Shown piece after piece: positions 1 through 8,115 of a stretch of 64,000 bases of DNA. Numbering within the stretch: position 1 is the first letter of the stretch; the number at the start of each line of letters is the position of its first letter. The notes beneath the pieces were generated by a model. The model saw nothing but the letters and a program-made list of their open reading frames with translations. It made no database searches and was not told the origin of the DNA. The stretch lies in assembly GCF_002285435.1 (NCBI RefSeq), contig NZ_NSBT01000037.1:62001-126000 (forward strand), written 5' to 3'. Position numbers and translations under genes: made by a program. This DNA is from Actibacterium ureilyticum. GTDB lineage: Bacteria; Pseudomonadota; Alphaproteobacteria; Rhodobacterales; Rhodobacteraceae.

Positions 1-2
1 AA

Positions 3-746
3 GAGATTTTGAGCCTAACCCAGCGCTTTGCCAAGCATGCGCGGGACTTTGACGATCTCCAGCACGAAATCGCGGGGCGCGATGTTGGCCGAATGGGACG
101 CTTCTTGCCAGGCGGCGCACAGAGCGCCGCATCATCTGGCAAGTCCAATGATAAACGCGCCGAGGCGCTGACGCGCCTGCAAGCCGTGCTTATGAATAAT
201 CCGGCCTATGCGCAGGCTTTTCAGGAAACCGAACGCGCACTCAACGACGCGCAAAGCCAATTGGACACTCTCTTAGAGCGTGTGCAGCGCGAGATAGAAG
301 CCAATGATCTGGTTTTGGCAGACATTCGGGAACGCGCGGCACGTCTGGAAGACGGCAGCCGCGTCTATAAGGATCAAGACGGGCGTATCCGCTCTGAAAA
401 CGGCGATCAAATCAATGATGCCCTCGCCGCAGGCATTCTGTGGAGAGGCGATGAGCCAAGCTTCGAAGACATGAAAGATGCCCGCGAGCGCGGCGAGCGT
501 TTGAAAGATATCGAGCGCGACATTCAGATCGGCCAAGGCCGCATCGGTGAAATGCAAGCAGACATGAAAGATGAAGACGATCCCCCAACCCGCGATGAGT
601 TAGAACTCTTTCAAGACGAAGCCGACAAGATTCTTGGTGATCTGGAATCTGATTTAAATGCTCTGCTCGAACCGAGGATCAGTGATGAGAGCAAGCCGTC
701 GCTCGAAACGTCGCCTGCAAGCATATCCGAGTTCTTGCCTCGATAG
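3..746 (+). CDS. hypothetical coiled-coil protein with DQDG module (5' end probably outside window)
   Basis: The frame is open to the left edge; the first possible start inside the window is a TTG at 9, so the true start may lie upstream. The visible ~247 residues are charged and mostly helical, with heptad-like stretches around residues 75-115 and 155-220 (counted from the TTG). No signal peptide or membrane segment is visible. Residues about 66-137 match residues 66-135 of the protein encoded convergently just downstream: an aromatic/FxET start, a helical stretch, an I-x-ERA-x2-L-x-DG segment, then DQDG and a GxxI end. The stop codons of the two genes are 3 bp apart. I do not recognise the family; function unknown. 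Confidence 0.6.
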   Translation, partial: EILSLTQRFAKHARDFDDLQHEIAGRDVGRMGRFLPGGAQSAASSGKSNDKRAEALTRLQAVLMNNPAYAQAFQETERALNDAQSQLDTLLERVQREIEANDLVLADIRERAARLEDGSRVYKDQDGRIRSENGDQINDALAAGILWRGDEPSFEDMKDARERGERLKDIERDIQIGQGRIGEMQADMKDEDDPPTRDELELFQDEADKILGDLESDLNALLEPRISDESKPSLETSPASISEFLPR

Positions 747-748
747 CG

Positions 749-1186
749 TCAGAAACGTCGCGCTGTCATGGCCATACCGCTTGAGATCGGTTGTCCGTCT
801 AAATCGAAGAAGTTTCCGTCCTGATCGCGAAAAATTGGGCGTCCATCCGGCAGTTTGGGAGCACGTTCAATCATGTACTGAATCGTCTCGTTTTCCGTAT
901 CAATCTGACCTTGCAACGCGACCAAGCGTTCTGCCAAAATCCACTCTGCACGGTTGAGTTTGTCACTCGTTTCGAACCACAGGTCTCTATAGTCTGGCTC
1001 AGTCACCAGCTTCTGGCACAGCGCCGAGTCTTCATGGCCTTCACAAACTATTGTCGCTCGTTCTTCTGCGGGCATGCCCATTGATGCGATGACCCGCTCC
1101 GAAACCTCGTCGGCAAAAGAAAGCTGTGGATGAAAAACAAAAAGTGCCAGAATTGTGTTTTTTGCCAGTGACTTAATGGTGTTCAT
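749..1186 (-). CDS. exported hypothetical protein with DQDG module
   Basis: A 145-residue protein. Residues 1-25 look like a Sec signal peptide (basic start, hydrophobic core ILALFVF, then LSFA-DE). Two cysteines (48 and 57) could form a disulfide after export. Residues 66-135 resemble the module in the convergent neighbour: FET, a helix, MIERAPKLPDG, DQDG, then DGQPI. The paralogue next door has no signal peptide in the visible part, so the same module may exist in an exported and a retained form. No catalytic motif is recognised. DQDG and DLDG resemble acidic metal-binding loops, but that is only a resemblance. Confidence 0.6.
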   Translation of the reverse strand: MNTIKSLAKNTILALFVFHPQLSFADEVSERVIASMGMPAEERATIVCEGHEDSALCQKLVTEPDYRDLWFETSDKLNRAEWILAERLVALQGQIDTENETIQYMIERAPKLPDGRPIFRDQDGNFFDLDGQPISSGMAMTARRF

Positions 1187-1225
1187 AATCGAAGGATTTT
1201 GAACACTGACTCTTTTCGGAGGATT

Positions 1226-1345
1226 ATGAAAGAGCTATATTTCACACACGCCGGAATCCGGCGTTTTCAAAAGGCTTACGCGGGCGATTTGTCGTCGCAC
1301 GGCTCCTGTTCAGAAAGGTTCGTTTTTGAGCAGGGGGCGGTATGA
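1226..1345 (+). CDS. short leader ORF translationally coupled to the resolvase gene
   Basis: A 39-codon ORF (starts MKELYFTHAG, ends EQGAV). It has an excellent ribosome binding site (CGGAGGATT directly before ATG), and its stop overlaps the resolvase start as ATGA at 1342-1345. The resolvase itself has only a weak binding site (GGGGGCGGT), so coupling is a reasonable explanation. An 8-bp inverted repeat (ACGCCGGA-A-TCCGGCGT) followed by T's lies inside the ORF and could fold in the mRNA. Whether the peptide has its own role cannot be told from sequence. Confidence 0.5.
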   Translation: MKELYFTHAGIRRFQKAYAGDLSSHGSCSERFVFEQGAV

Positions 1346-1950
1346 GCATCTGGCCAAGCATAAGCGCGCCTGGGCGGCGGATCGGCTACGCCCGCGTTTC
1401 CACCAAAGACCAAAAGCTGCGCATGCAGCGCGATGCGCTTGAGGCCGTAGATTGCGATCTGATCTTCGAAGATCATGGCGTGTCGGGCACCAAAGCCAGC
1501 CGCTCTGGACTGGATGATATGCTGACGGAGTTACAAGAAGGCGATACCGTGGTTGTCTTCAAACTCGACCGCCTCGGGCGATCCGTCCTGCATCTGGCCG
1601 ACCTGCTGGTGCGGTTCCAGCGCGAGGGCATTCATTTCTGCTCAATCAGCGAAGGCATCAACACCGCCACCCCTGGCGGCAAGCTGGTCTATCACCTCTT
1701 CAGCGCCTTCGCCGAGTTCCAGCGCGATATCATCGCAGAGAACACGATTGCGGGGCTAGAAGCCGCCCGAAAACGCGGCACTCGACTTGGCAGACCGCCC
1801 ACGCTCCATATCGAGACAGTCCTCGCTGCCCACCGCGCCATACAACAGGACGGGCTCTCCGTTGCCGAAGCCGCCCGCAGGTTCGAGGCTAACCGAACCA
1901 CATTGTGGCGAGGACTGAAAGTCATGGAAGACATTACCTGCGAGCCTTGA
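1342..1950 (+). CDS. serine recombinase / resolvase family protein
   Basis: A 202-residue small serine recombinase of the Tn3 resolvase / DNA invertase type. The N-terminal catalytic domain begins IGYARVSTKDQ with the nucleophilic serine in ARVST. It continues through the GxSG region (DHGVSGTKASR), KLDRLGRS, and the helix with FAEFQRDIIAENT. The C-terminal part (RGTRLGRPPTL, then an AEAARRF-x3-RTTLWRGL helix-turn-helix) binds DNA at a crossover site. Length fits the family. No res or inversion site pair was identified nearby. It probably resolves multimers or promotes recombination of the island. Confidence 0.88.
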   Translation: MSIWPSISAPGRRIGYARVSTKDQKLRMQRDALEAVDCDLIFEDHGVSGTKASRSGLDDMLTELQEGDTVVVFKLDRLGRSVLHLADLLVRFQREGIHFCSISEGINTATPGGKLVYHLFSAFAEFQRDIIAENTIAGLEAARKRGTRLGRPPTLHIETVLAAHRAIQQDGLSVAEAARRFEANRTTLWRGLKVMEDITCEP

Positions 1951-2042
1951 TTTCCTCACTTGCTATCTTCTTGAGTAAGGTGACTTGGGCACCTGTATTC
2001 CTCTTGGCGTTCTTCAAGGTGGGTCACGTTGAGATAACCGCG

Positions 2043-2062
2043 CTCGGATTGTTCCGAGTTTT
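2043..2062 (+). terminator. Rho-independent terminator after the resolvase
   Basis: CTCGGA-TTGT-TCCGAG gives a perfect 6-bp stem and 4-nt loop followed by TTTT. It lies about 90 bp after the resolvase stop, on the same strand. Confidence 0.55.
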
Positions 2063-2128
2063 GAACAACAATCAATGAGGGAGAGTGTGGCGAAAGCAGC
2101 CAAGAGCCACGTTCTTCGATGACGATCA

Positions 2129-2157
2129 GCTTCCTCTCTGATATACAGAGAGGAAGC
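2129..2157 (+). promoter_or_regulatory. perfect 12-bp inverted repeat upstream of the toxin-like gene
   Basis: GCTTCCTCTCTG and CAGAGAGGAAGC are perfectly complementary around the 5-nt loop ATATA. The repeat ends 21 bp before the chosen ATG (2179). It could be an mRNA hairpin controlling translation or a palindromic operator. No T run follows, so it is not an obvious terminator. Confidence 0.5.
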
Positions 2158-2178
2158 GAGTTCCGAGATGTTTATGTC

Positions 2179-3381
2179 ATGCATTTGATCAAGAACGTGA
2201 TTTTTCGACTGCACCTGTTCCTTCTTGTGGCAGCCATCGGCTGGGTCATTCCAAGCACCGCGCCTGCACAGAACAACAGTTGGATGCTTCAGCAGCAGCG
2301 CCAACAGATGCAGCTCCAGCAGCAGCGACTACAGATGCAACGGCAGATGGAGCAGCAAAGACTCCGCCAGCAGCAAATGGCGGAACAACAGAGACGCCAG
2401 CGAGAGATGATGGCGCAGCAACGTGCGCTACGGGAACAGCAACGCCAACAACGCGAACAGATGCGCCTGCTCAGGGCGCAGCGCGAACAGCAAAAACTCC
2501 AAAGGGATCAGCAGCGAACCCAGCGTGAACAGCAGCAAGCCCTTCGCGAGCAGCGGCAAACTCAAGATGCTGCCAGAGTAACGAGGCAACAGCAAGCTGC
2601 TCAACGCCAGCAACAGACACAACGGCAGGCAACACAGGCTGCGCAGCGCCAGTCAGCGCTGTCGGCGCAGCAGCAACAGGCCATTCGCACACGCCTTCAA
2701 CAGACTCAAAAGACGAAGCAGCTTGATGAAGCTCGGCGACGAGCACAGCAGACCTTAGAACGAAAGAGAGCTGAGGACGCACGCAAGAAAGCTGAAACGG
2801 CAGCAGTAGTTTCTGGCCGAAATGCAGCGCCAGCTGCCGCCGGAGGTGGATCGGGTGGCCAACCGCCTAAACAACCGCGAGCTGCCGCAGCAAGCGGTGG
2901 TGGCGGCTCGGGAAAGCCGCCGAACGGTCAGCCAAAGGCGGCCAACGATAACCGTCGTGTCGCAGTTTCTGCAAAGTTGCCGAACACGCCAAAGTCAACT
3001 GCCATCAAGTTTCCTGGCCCAAAACTGCCCGACACCATTGCGGCCACCTTTCAGGATGGCAAGTATTCTAACGTCAAACTCTCGGCAGATAAAATTATGT
3101 ATAAATATCATGGTGTTGACAACAGAACTGGTCAAAAAGTAACATGGCTAACTGATCGAAAATACTCAAATGAAACTGAATTGAGGAGAGACTTGGCTAT
3201 TAAGAAGGAATGGGGTGTCAAACTTACAAGTGTTTCGGCATTCAAGGTTCCCAAGGGAACATGGATAAGTGAAGGCAAGGCTGCTGGTCAGGGTCATGCA
3301 TACCCTGGAGGTGGGTATCAAGCAGTCGTTCAGAATGTCCCAAAGTCTTGGCTCATTCGTACTGATAGAGCATTCCAATGA
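2179..3381 (+). CDS. secreted Gln/Arg-rich protein with C-terminal toxin-like (ART-HYD1-like?) domain
   Basis: About 400 residues. Residues 1-30 form a signal peptide (hydrophobic LHLFLLVAAIGWVI, cleavage near APA-Q). Residues 35-205 are an extreme Gln/Arg-rich helix, probably coiled coil. Residues 215-260 are a Gly/Pro/Ala linker. Residues about 285-400 form a separate C-terminal domain with YKYHG (308-312), a VPKGTWISEGKAAG segment (357-370) and PGGGYQAVV (376-384). That layout resembles HYD1-type ADP-ribosyltransferase toxin tips, an assignment from memory of the family pattern that needs a profile search. The DNA of this last domain is more AT-rich than the rest. A small gene overlaps the stop (ATGA), as toxin-immunity pairs often do. 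ATG 2179 was chosen because it places the signal peptide at the N-terminus; an upstream in-frame ATG at 2119 would include the 12-bp hairpin. Confidence 0.6.
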   Translation: MHLIKNVIFRLHLFLLVAAIGWVIPSTAPAQNNSWMLQQQRQQMQLQQQRLQMQRQMEQQRLRQQQMAEQQRRQREMMAQQRALREQQRQQREQMRLLRAQREQQKLQRDQQRTQREQQQALREQRQTQDAARVTRQQQAAQRQQQTQRQATQAAQRQSALSAQQQQAIRTRLQQTQKTKQLDEARRRAQQTLERKRAEDARKKAETAAVVSGRNAAPAAAGGGSGGQPPKQPRAAAASGGGGSGKPPNGQPKAANDNRRVAVSAKLPNTPKSTAIKFPGPKLPDTIAATFQDGKYSNVKLSADKIMYKYHGVDNRTGQKVTWLTDRKYSNETELRRDLAIKKEWGVKLTSVSAFKVPKGTWISEGKAAGQGHAYPGGGYQAVVQNVPKSWLIRTDRAFQ

Positions 3382-3632
3382 ATGAATTGAACTTAGCCGA
3401 ATTGTGTCAGTCACTTGGTTCAGAACTTGCGGGATCGAATAAGAGTGACACCGCAGATTACTTTTTCGGACTTGCCAAAAAATTCTCTTCAATGGAAAAA
3501 CAGGAAAGTATTGATGCTGCACTTGAATTACGCACTAGCGGGGCTATCGTGCAATATGCTGGATTCTCGGATCGTCAAATTCAAATATTTGATCAAATAC
3601 AAGAAAAAGCCAAGATGATCTTAGAGAGCTAA
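3378..3632 (+). CDS. putative immunity protein for the upstream toxin-like protein
   Basis: An 84-residue acidic, helical, cytoplasmic-looking protein with no signal peptide. Its ATG overlaps the stop of the preceding gene (ATGA, 3378-3381), so the two are translated together. Composition is AT-rich, like the toxin tip and unlike the Q-rich part. Position, size and absence of export signal fit an immunity protein that protects the producing cell. No family was recognised, so the role is inferred from context only. Confidence 0.5.
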   Translation: MNELNLAELCQSLGSELAGSNKSDTADYFFGLAKKFSSMEKQESIDAALELRTSGAIVQYAGFSDRQIQIFDQIQEKAKMILES

Positions 3633-3641
3633 AATCAAGTG

Positions 3642-6600
3642 TCATTTCAATAGCAATTCCATCACATTCTGCGAAAATTGCCTTATCTGCACTGAATCAC
3701 ACTCATAGCTGTTTGTAAGCGCGAATGCGCCGTTTCCCGCATTTTCCGCAAGATTAAGCATAGTCATCTCGTCTATGTTTTCTTTTGCGCGTGGTAGAAG
3801 GTTTGGAAGATAGCTCTCGTATAAGAAAAGCGTGTGTTCCAAGCGCTCGACATCAGCGCCATCTTCATTCAGCGCTTCGGCGTATCGGTTCAGCTCGGCA
3901 GGGTCACCACAACTTGCCGCAATCGTCTCCACCATCACATAGAGATAGGCTAGGTACTTAGGCTCGTAGTAGGTAGCGACTTGGTCGGCAAATTGCGGCA
4001 TGAGCTGTATCGACATTTCGTATGCAGCTGTGGCGACTTCAGGCCACGTTACGCCTGTCGGATCAAATGAAACCGTTTCAGGAGCGTCGAACGGAAGAAA
4101 TCCGGCTTCTTCCGCTTGCGTCCAATAGCTGTCGGCCAGATCGAAATCTGCGGTAACGCCTTCTCCATTGGCATACATCTGCCCGAGGTAGTCCAACGCT
4201 CCGCCATGACCTTCCGCAGCAGCAATTTCGAAGAACAGCAACGCATCTTCAAAAAGTGCGGCGGCGTGGAGCACCCGTCCAAGGTGGAAGTTGGTCAATG
4301 GATCGTCAGGAGAGCGATCAAGCTCGCTAATGCATGCTTCAATCGCTGCTTCTAGATCGTCCGGGGCAATGAACTCAGAGCCGAGAAGTCCGTATCGGCG
4401 GTTTGGGTCGGACGGATGTGCGGCGAGGCGGTCGCAGAGCGGTGCATTGTCTTCCGCGATCCTACGGGCATCTCTAACACTGTGTCCCACTGGCAACCCT
4501 TGGAGCCCTTCCAAGGTGATGTCCCAACCAGAGTCTTTATAAGTGATACGCGCTGTATGGATTATTGTGTTCACTTTAGTGGAGCGCGCGTCAATCAAAG
4601 CGGTCTGGACTTCCGGGCACTGTTCTTTGATCCCTCGCAGCCCTTCACCAAGGACTCCAGACACGTAATCAGTGTAGTTGGATGTTTGGCTAATCTCCAG
4701 AGGCTGTGCGTATTCACCTTGAACAGTCTCCGCGCACCACGGCTCGCCGCTGACACTAACGGATTGACCGTACTCGTCCTTAGCGATTAACGTCCAGCCT
4801 GGCCTTTGGTCCTGCGCCGCATCGCGTGAATGCTGGCGAAAGTCACCAAGTTCCTCTTGAGCAAAAGCGATGAGTCGCGCCTCATCAATGAATTGTCCAT
4901 CATCCGAATATGATCGGAGTAGTGTCACCGCGCCATTGTCCCGATGTCGATCCAGCTCCCGGACAAAAGATGCGACATCGCTAACAAGAGACCATCCCAT
5001 GACTGTGATATAGTCACCGCTCCGATACCCGGCTCGGTAGGCAGGACTATCCTGATCGAGAAGGTCAATCACAGTCCATTTGCGGTCTGAGGGATTCCCG
5101 CGCGGGTCAACAGTTACCTCGGCAACAGTCATGCCGAGTAATTCTCGCGAGAGTCCTTGGCGCTTATCATCCAAAGATGACGTTGGCGGCTCGTCGGCGA
5201 CTGTTACTTCGCTAGACGGAGTGACTTGAGGCGCGGGAGCAGCGGCTGGAAACAGCTCAGGACTCTGCCCCGCAATGTACTCAACCGCTTCGCCCAGTGT
5301 CACTGGGCACTCTGGCAGATACGGGCCAATCGCTATCAGCGGGTGCACATTCGTACTTGAGCCTTGGAAAGCCGACAACTTGTCAGGCGCAATTTCCACA
5401 GAGATAGGGTTAGCCCAAAATGCTAGTTGGGGTTTCACCCATTGATGAAATGAACTTGCTTGTGGTCCGGGTTTGAAATCCTCTCCTTGCAGTCTGTCGT
5501 ACTGGCATGTGCGAATTCGGGGAGCCGATTGCACGGCATCTCGAAATTCATCCGGGAAAAGATTCGCGTCAGGGACAGTACAATATTCCGAAGATTTTAC
5601 GCATCCCAATTCCTCAATCCAAACGTTCCACATGTTCGTTTCGCTGAGTGCAACGCCGGGCTCTGAGTAGAACAGGGGTGTCACATACGCGATAAGACTG
5701 GAGAGCGTATCAGCATAGCCTCCCGCAACTTTTCCATTCTTGGCCCATGCGGTATCGTTAAGATCAAGTTCTTTGGTGTCTACCAAGGGCACATAGTAGT
5801 CGGACGAGTAGTAGCCTGAGCGCCCGTAGTAGTTTTCATCAATTGGGTCAGGCAAGGTGAGAGTGGCTCGAACCGCTAGCGTCTCATATAAAGTAGTTGC
5901 CGCCTGGTTGTCCGTCACAGCGATGTCTTGTGCCGAAGTCGGTGCCGTGGCCGATGGTTTAGAAGCTACCGCAACCTCTTCTTGGGTTTGCAAGTTTTTC
6001 TCAGCTGCAACGTCAGTGGCCTTTTCTTGCACAATCCCGAAGCACTGCTCGCGCAGGATATCCCATGCCTCGGAAAGGCCGTCTTGCGACAGATAGACGT
6101 AGTCGTTTGTTCGAAGCACGAATTCGCGTGCGCTCTTGCCGAAATCAAACAAACCGTCATTGGCAGAAATGTCTGCAAGGTACGCGCCGTCTTCACCTCG
6201 GGTCATCGCAAGGTTGCCGTATCCGAATATTCCTACATCGAACGCGTTTGGGTAGCTGCCATCTCCACTGTAGAGTACGGCTGGGGCAATTGAGACAGTG
6301 GCATCACCATTGGACCCAGAATCCCTAGAACAGGAAAGTGCCATTTTCCAGGGGCGTTCCTCGCCCAGATGTACTGCAACGGTGTTGTCGCCAGCGTCCT
6401 CTTGAAACACCCATCGCTCTTCATCAGGCTTTGTAAACCAAGTTGGCCTGTCGGGGCGCCGCAGCAATGGACCGAGACCAATTGTTGGGTTGGTACGCAC
6501 CGAAGGTGCGAGCGGCGGAGGACTGGCGTTCGAATTATTTGTGCTGGAGTTCACGGCCTCTTGGCTAGGTGCTGCACTCGGTAATCCTGCAATCTGTCGT

Positions 6601-7424
6601 ATGCGCTGAGATTGCATATCCATGGATTGTGCGAGGCACTGGACATTTGCACCGCAGCTGTCTCGTTCAGCGAGCCAAGCCCGCTGGAGCGCAAGAAGTG
6701 CCTCTTGCATGCTTTGATCGAGCTTCGCACGCGCCTCACCATAGACGGCGCTGACTTCGACATCGCGTTTCGCCAGTTCACTGTTTGAACAGATCGCCTT
6801 TTCTGTCGGGGTACCCGCCCGAGAGCAGTCAAAACTTGGCTTGATTGCTACAGCCTGACCGAGTGGGGTTTGGCAGAACGTCTCCAGCTCTCTTATCGCT
6901 GCCGATGATCCGCGAAGAGCAATAGGAACCCGAGCGCCCGAGAGAGTTTCGACAATCTCGGCGACATTGCCAGACTTCAGCCTTTCAATGATCGGGTGGG
7001 CGATGGGAATGTTCGTGGCGACCTTCAACTCAGGTTGGATGAAGACAGCCTGGGCACGCCCCAAGTCAGCGCCGTCAACCAAGACTTGAAGTTGAAAGTT
7101 CCTTTCGGCTGCCTGCGAAGGGTTCAGCCCAAACGCCTCGGGCGAAATCAAGAGATTGAAGAACCCTGGCTCATGAGGTCTGACATATCCGCCTGGGTAG
7201 TTCGCTGGCACCGCTCCTGCGCGTGTACAGCCGAGTTGAATAGTCGTGCCGCCCAATGGTTCGAGAATGGCTGAGCCGCGCCATTCATGGACATCGCGCT
7301 CAAACCTCCAAGTTTGTGCCTCAGCATTTTGCGCCAACGTAGCGAGCGCTATACCCAACCCAACAAACAAAAACTTCTTGCCCAATCTGCCCGGCATCTC
7401 GGCGAACCCCACCAGTGAATACAT
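3642..7424 (-). CDS. large exported protein with LprI-like, PDZ and Sel1-type domains
   Basis: A 1,260-residue protein. The N-terminus has a hydrophobic signal (LFVGLGIALATL) ending near AEA-Q (residue 36). Residues about 198-280 resemble the LprI/DUF1311 domain: FDCSRAGTPTEKAICSNSELA, a helical pair with LQRAWLAERDSC, and a further Cys. Residues about 760-840 look like a PDZ domain (DSPAYRAGYRSGDYITVMG). Residues about 1045-1110 contain TPR/Sel1-like repeats (AAAEGHGGALDYLGQMYANGEGV). Low-complexity linkers separate the parts. The combination suggests a periplasmic scaffold or an inhibitor-binding protein rather than an enzyme; no catalytic residues were found. It is divergent from the exported protein at 7566 and convergent with the toxin/immunity pair. 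Confidence 0.65.
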   Translation of the reverse strand: MYSLVGFAEMPGRLGKKFLFVGLGIALATLAQNAEAQTWRFERDVHEWRGSAILEPLGGTTIQLGCTRAGAVPANYPGGYVRPHEPGFFNLLISPEAFGLNPSQAAERNFQLQVLVDGADLGRAQAVFIQPELKVATNIPIAHPIIERLKSGNVAEIVETLSGARVPIALRGSSAAIRELETFCQTPLGQAVAIKPSFDCSRAGTPTEKAICSNSELAKRDVEVSAVYGEARAKLDQSMQEALLALQRAWLAERDSCGANVQCLAQSMDMQSQRIRQIAGLPSAAPSQEAVNSSTNNSNASPPPLAPSVRTNPTIGLGPLLRRPDRPTWFTKPDEERWVFQEDAGDNTVAVHLGEERPWKMALSCSRDSGSNGDATVSIAPAVLYSGDGSYPNAFDVGIFGYGNLAMTRGEDGAYLADISANDGLFDFGKSAREFVLRTNDYVYLSQDGLSEAWDILREQCFGIVQEKATDVAAEKNLQTQEEVAVASKPSATAPTSAQDIAVTDNQAATTLYETLAVRATLTLPDPIDENYYGRSGYYSSDYYVPLVDTKELDLNDTAWAKNGKVAGGYADTLSSLIAYVTPLFYSEPGVALSETNMWNVWIEELGCVKSSEYCTVPDANLFPDEFRDAVQSAPRIRTCQYDRLQGEDFKPGPQASSFHQWVKPQLAFWANPISVEIAPDKLSAFQGSSTNVHPLIAIGPYLPECPVTLGEAVEYIAGQSPELFPAAAPAPQVTPSSEVTVADEPPTSSLDDKRQGLSRELLGMTVAEVTVDPRGNPSDRKWTVIDLLDQDSPAYRAGYRSGDYITVMGWSLVSDVASFVRELDRHRDNGAVTLLRSYSDDGQFIDEARLIAFAQEELGDFRQHSRDAAQDQRPGWTLIAKDEYGQSVSVSGEPWCAETVQGEYAQPLEISQTSNYTDYVSGVLGEGLRGIKEQCPEVQTALIDARSTKVNTIIHTARITYKDSGWDITLEGLQGLPVGHSVRDARRIAEDNAPLCDRLAAHPSDPNRRYGLLGSEFIAPDDLEAAIEACISELDRSPDDPLTNFHLGRVLHAAALFEDALLFFEIAAAEGHGGALDYLGQMYANGEGVTADFDLADSYWTQAEEAGFLPFDAPETVSFDPTGVTWPEVATAAYEMSIQLMPQFADQVATYYEPKYLAYLYVMVETIAASCGDPAELNRYAEALNEDGADVERLEHTLFLYESYLPNLLPRAKENIDEMTMLNLAENAGNGAFALTNSYECDSVQIRQFSQNVMELLLK

Positions 7425-7565
7425 GCCTACTCAGGTTAGTCACCACAGCTTCCGCCGCGCAAGCCTTCAAAGCTTGTGGATGAGTTTTCGATCCCAAAAG
7501 ACGGGTTTGCGGCCAGTAGGTCATCACGCTACGCTTGGCTCCAATCGAACTTGGGGTCAAAAACG

Positions 7566-8114
7566 ATGCGCAGACTTGCTTTCCTTGCCGTTTTCCTTAC
7601 CTCAACTATTTCGGCGCCTTATGCGCACGCCCAAGTAACAAATGAGGAACAGGGCGCTTCAGAGGATCAGGTGCGCGAGCTTTTCGACGCAATTAGAAGC
7701 GCTCGGCGTCAAGAGCTATTTTTGATCGATGAAGTGTCCAAAACCTGTAAACGCGTTACGTCAGGATTGAAGCAGCGTAATTCGATGTTCTTCCTTACAT
7801 CCGAAAACAGCCAGTCAAGCGAACTTCGAACAAACGGTGGCGGAACGATAAGATTTGATCCGAGCAGCAGCGCGACAAAAGAATGCGGGATTTCAAATGA
7901 GGTCGATTTCCGAATTACAGACGCATCCGAAGGAGTTTGGAGCGCTTCATTTGCCTCACAATACTGCATTAGCGCGATTGTATACCAAGATTGCACTTAC
8001 GTCTGCCGTGAAAGCGCTGAAGTCGATGGAAAGAGCTTGAAGTTTGTCCTTGGCCTGTCGAAAGCTGAACTAGCGTTGTCGGAGGTCAGTGCTAAGAAAT
8101 CCTGCGCGCAATAA
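7566..8114 (+). CDS. exported hypothetical protein, Cys-containing
   Basis: 182 residues starting at ATG 7566, with a clear signal peptide (MRRLAFLAVFLTSTISA...AHA-Q). The mature part has several cysteines (SKTCKRV, KECGIS, YCISA, DCTYVCRE, KKSCAQ), so disulfides are likely in the periplasm. It is divergent from the LprI/PDZ/Sel1 gene across a 141-bp interval that must hold both promoters. No family recognised. Confidence 0.6.
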   Translation: MRRLAFLAVFLTSTISAPYAHAQVTNEEQGASEDQVRELFDAIRSARRQELFLIDEVSKTCKRVTSGLKQRNSMFFLTSENSQSSELRTNGGGTIRFDPSSSATKECGISNEVDFRITDASEGVWSASFASQYCISAIVYQDCTYVCRESAEVDGKSLKFVLGLSKAELALSEVSAKKSCAQ

Positions 8115-8115
8115 C

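Noticed and set aside
1342-1950. Resolvase as part of a complete transposon
   Set aside because: No transposase gene and no terminal inverted repeats were found around it.
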